Assembly: GCF_014695375.1 (NCBI RefSeq)
Contig: NZ_JACJOG010000005.1
Span: forward strand, 1-64,000
Direction of reading: 5' to 3'
DNA: 64,000 nt
From: Coleofasciculus sp. FACHB-T130
GTDB taxonomy: Bacteria; Cyanobacteriota; Cyanobacteriia; Cyanobacteriales; FACHB-T130
In this document: piece after piece, positions 63,544-64,000 of the stretch
Position numbering within the stretch: position 1 is the stretch's first letter
Layout: each line of letters starts with the position of its first letter
The notes under the pieces: generated by a model
Told to the model about the DNA's origin: nothing
Databases searched by the model: none
What the model saw: the letters and a program-made list of their open reading frames with translations, nothing else
Position numbers and translations under genes: made by a program

Positions 63544-64000
63544 ATGACTAGACACGGACAACTCTATCTAAGAGACCAAGTTCCACCTCGTTCCACTGCT
63601 TACGATCAAGGAAAATTTGGTCGGCTATTCCCGTCCTTACCTCCCTTTGCTAGCGACTCCAAATCAGTGCGCCAGAGGCTGATGGAGCTTGGGAAACCAG
63701 GCGGTTTGATGGATGCAAAAGACGATTTAAACGCAACAGACCCCGTACCTGGAAGTCCTAGCAACACCGATAACCCCAATATGACCGCAGGGTTCACTTT
63801 TTTGGGGCAGTTTCTAGATCATGATATGACCTTCGATTCCACCTCTAGCCTTGAGCGACAAAATGACCCGGAATCTATTGAAAATTTCCGAACGCCTTTC
63901 TTAGAGCTAGATAACGTTTATGGTTCGGGTCGTGCAGCCAGTCCTCACTTGTATGACAAAACAACGGGAGGCATCAAGTTCCTGATTGAGAAATTGGGTG
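63544..64000 (+). CDS. Animal-type haem peroxidase (partial, cut by window end)
   Basis: From ATG 63544, 5 bases after AAGGAGGAAAC, 152 codons fit in the window. The sequence PVPGSPSNTDNPNMTAGFTFLGQFLDHDMTFD contains the distal-His motif GQFLDHD (the catalytic His and the adjoining Asp of the peroxidase-cyclooxygenase superfamily). NFRTPFLELDNVYGSGRA follows, as in bacterial members. Prokaryotic versions are large enzymes of uncertain substrate, often oxidising halides or phenols. The C-terminus, proximal His and any repeat domains lie outside the window. Confidence 0.88.
   Translation, partial: MTRHGQLYLRDQVPPRSTAYDQGKFGRLFPSLPPFASDSKSVRQRLMELGKPGGLMDAKDDLNATDPVPGSPSNTDNPNMTAGFTFLGQFLDHDMTFDSTSSLERQNDPESIENFRTPFLELDNVYGSGRAASPHLYDKTTGGIKFLIEKLG

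Overview
The window is a piece of cyanobacterial chromosome. This rests on genes that are confined to or typical of oxygenic phototrophs (psbX, psb32, ycf66, a ycf19/YggT gene, a high-light-inducible protein, a cyAbrB regulator, the division gene ftn2/zipN, a UbiC-like chorismate lyase, many cyanobacterial DUF proteins) and on the very frequent palindrome GCGATCGC (HIP1). The dispersed palindromes and short tandem repeats between genes resemble those of larger, probably filamentous, cyanobacterial genomes. I see no heterocyst, nitrogenase, CRISPR or phage genes, and the genus cannot be named from this sequence alone.

Layout. 0-6.4 kb: the 3' end of an IS5-type transposase gene, then a dense cluster of DnaA boxes (probable oriC) in front of dnaN. 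A minus-strand series follows, holding an HtrA-type protease with two C-terminal PPC-like domains, three tandem three-blade TolB-like lipoproteins, ycf66 and psbX. 6.5-15 kb: a YggT gene, accC, tRNA-Leu(GAG), a chorismate lyase, purF-purL and pdhA. 15-30 kb: ftn2, an AEC permease, a DUF4912 gene, a Get3/ArsA ATPase with an alpha-crystallin-like tail, hli, sdhB, cyAbrB, a CPBP protease, cobL-cobH, a 2H phosphoesterase and holA.

30-47 kb: a nearly continuous urea-utilisation region. It runs ureE-ureF-ureG, then urtABCDE (urea ABC importer), then a CHASE4 histidine kinase and an opposite-strand lysozyme-like gene, then ureD-ureA-(DJ-1/PfpI)-ureB-(cupin)-(DUF1349)-ureC. All three urease subunits, the four maturation proteins and the high-affinity transporter are present, so urea can be imported, hydrolysed to ammonia and CO2, and the nickel centre assembled. 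The urease operon is interrupted by three non-urease genes. The urtA-urtB gap is filled by a nested palindromic repeat, and ureC has an unusual segment that looks repeat-derived.

47-64 kb: a small membrane protein, a receiver-histidine kinase hybrid, an aldehyde dehydrogenase, a sulfite-oxidase-like molybdoenzyme, rpmF, a proline-rich secreted protein, a DUF2808 protein, a beta-helix/SLH surface protein with a glycine linker, a protein with two CheB methylesterase domains, a FemAB-like acetyltransferase, a DUF4346 gene, psb32, a pentapeptide-repeat protein, a DUF3140/DUF2945 pair and the start of an animal-type haem peroxidase that runs off the window. Two small genes (psbX at 6192-6311 and rpmF at 51691-51864) and the tRNA were found by reading intergenic DNA.

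The points most worth a second look are the oriC-like region, the triplet of half-propeller lipoproteins, the interrupted urease operon with its repeat insertions, and the double CheB protein whose second domain has lost its catalytic histidine. I did not find one clearly new multi-gene system. These are candidates of moderate novelty.
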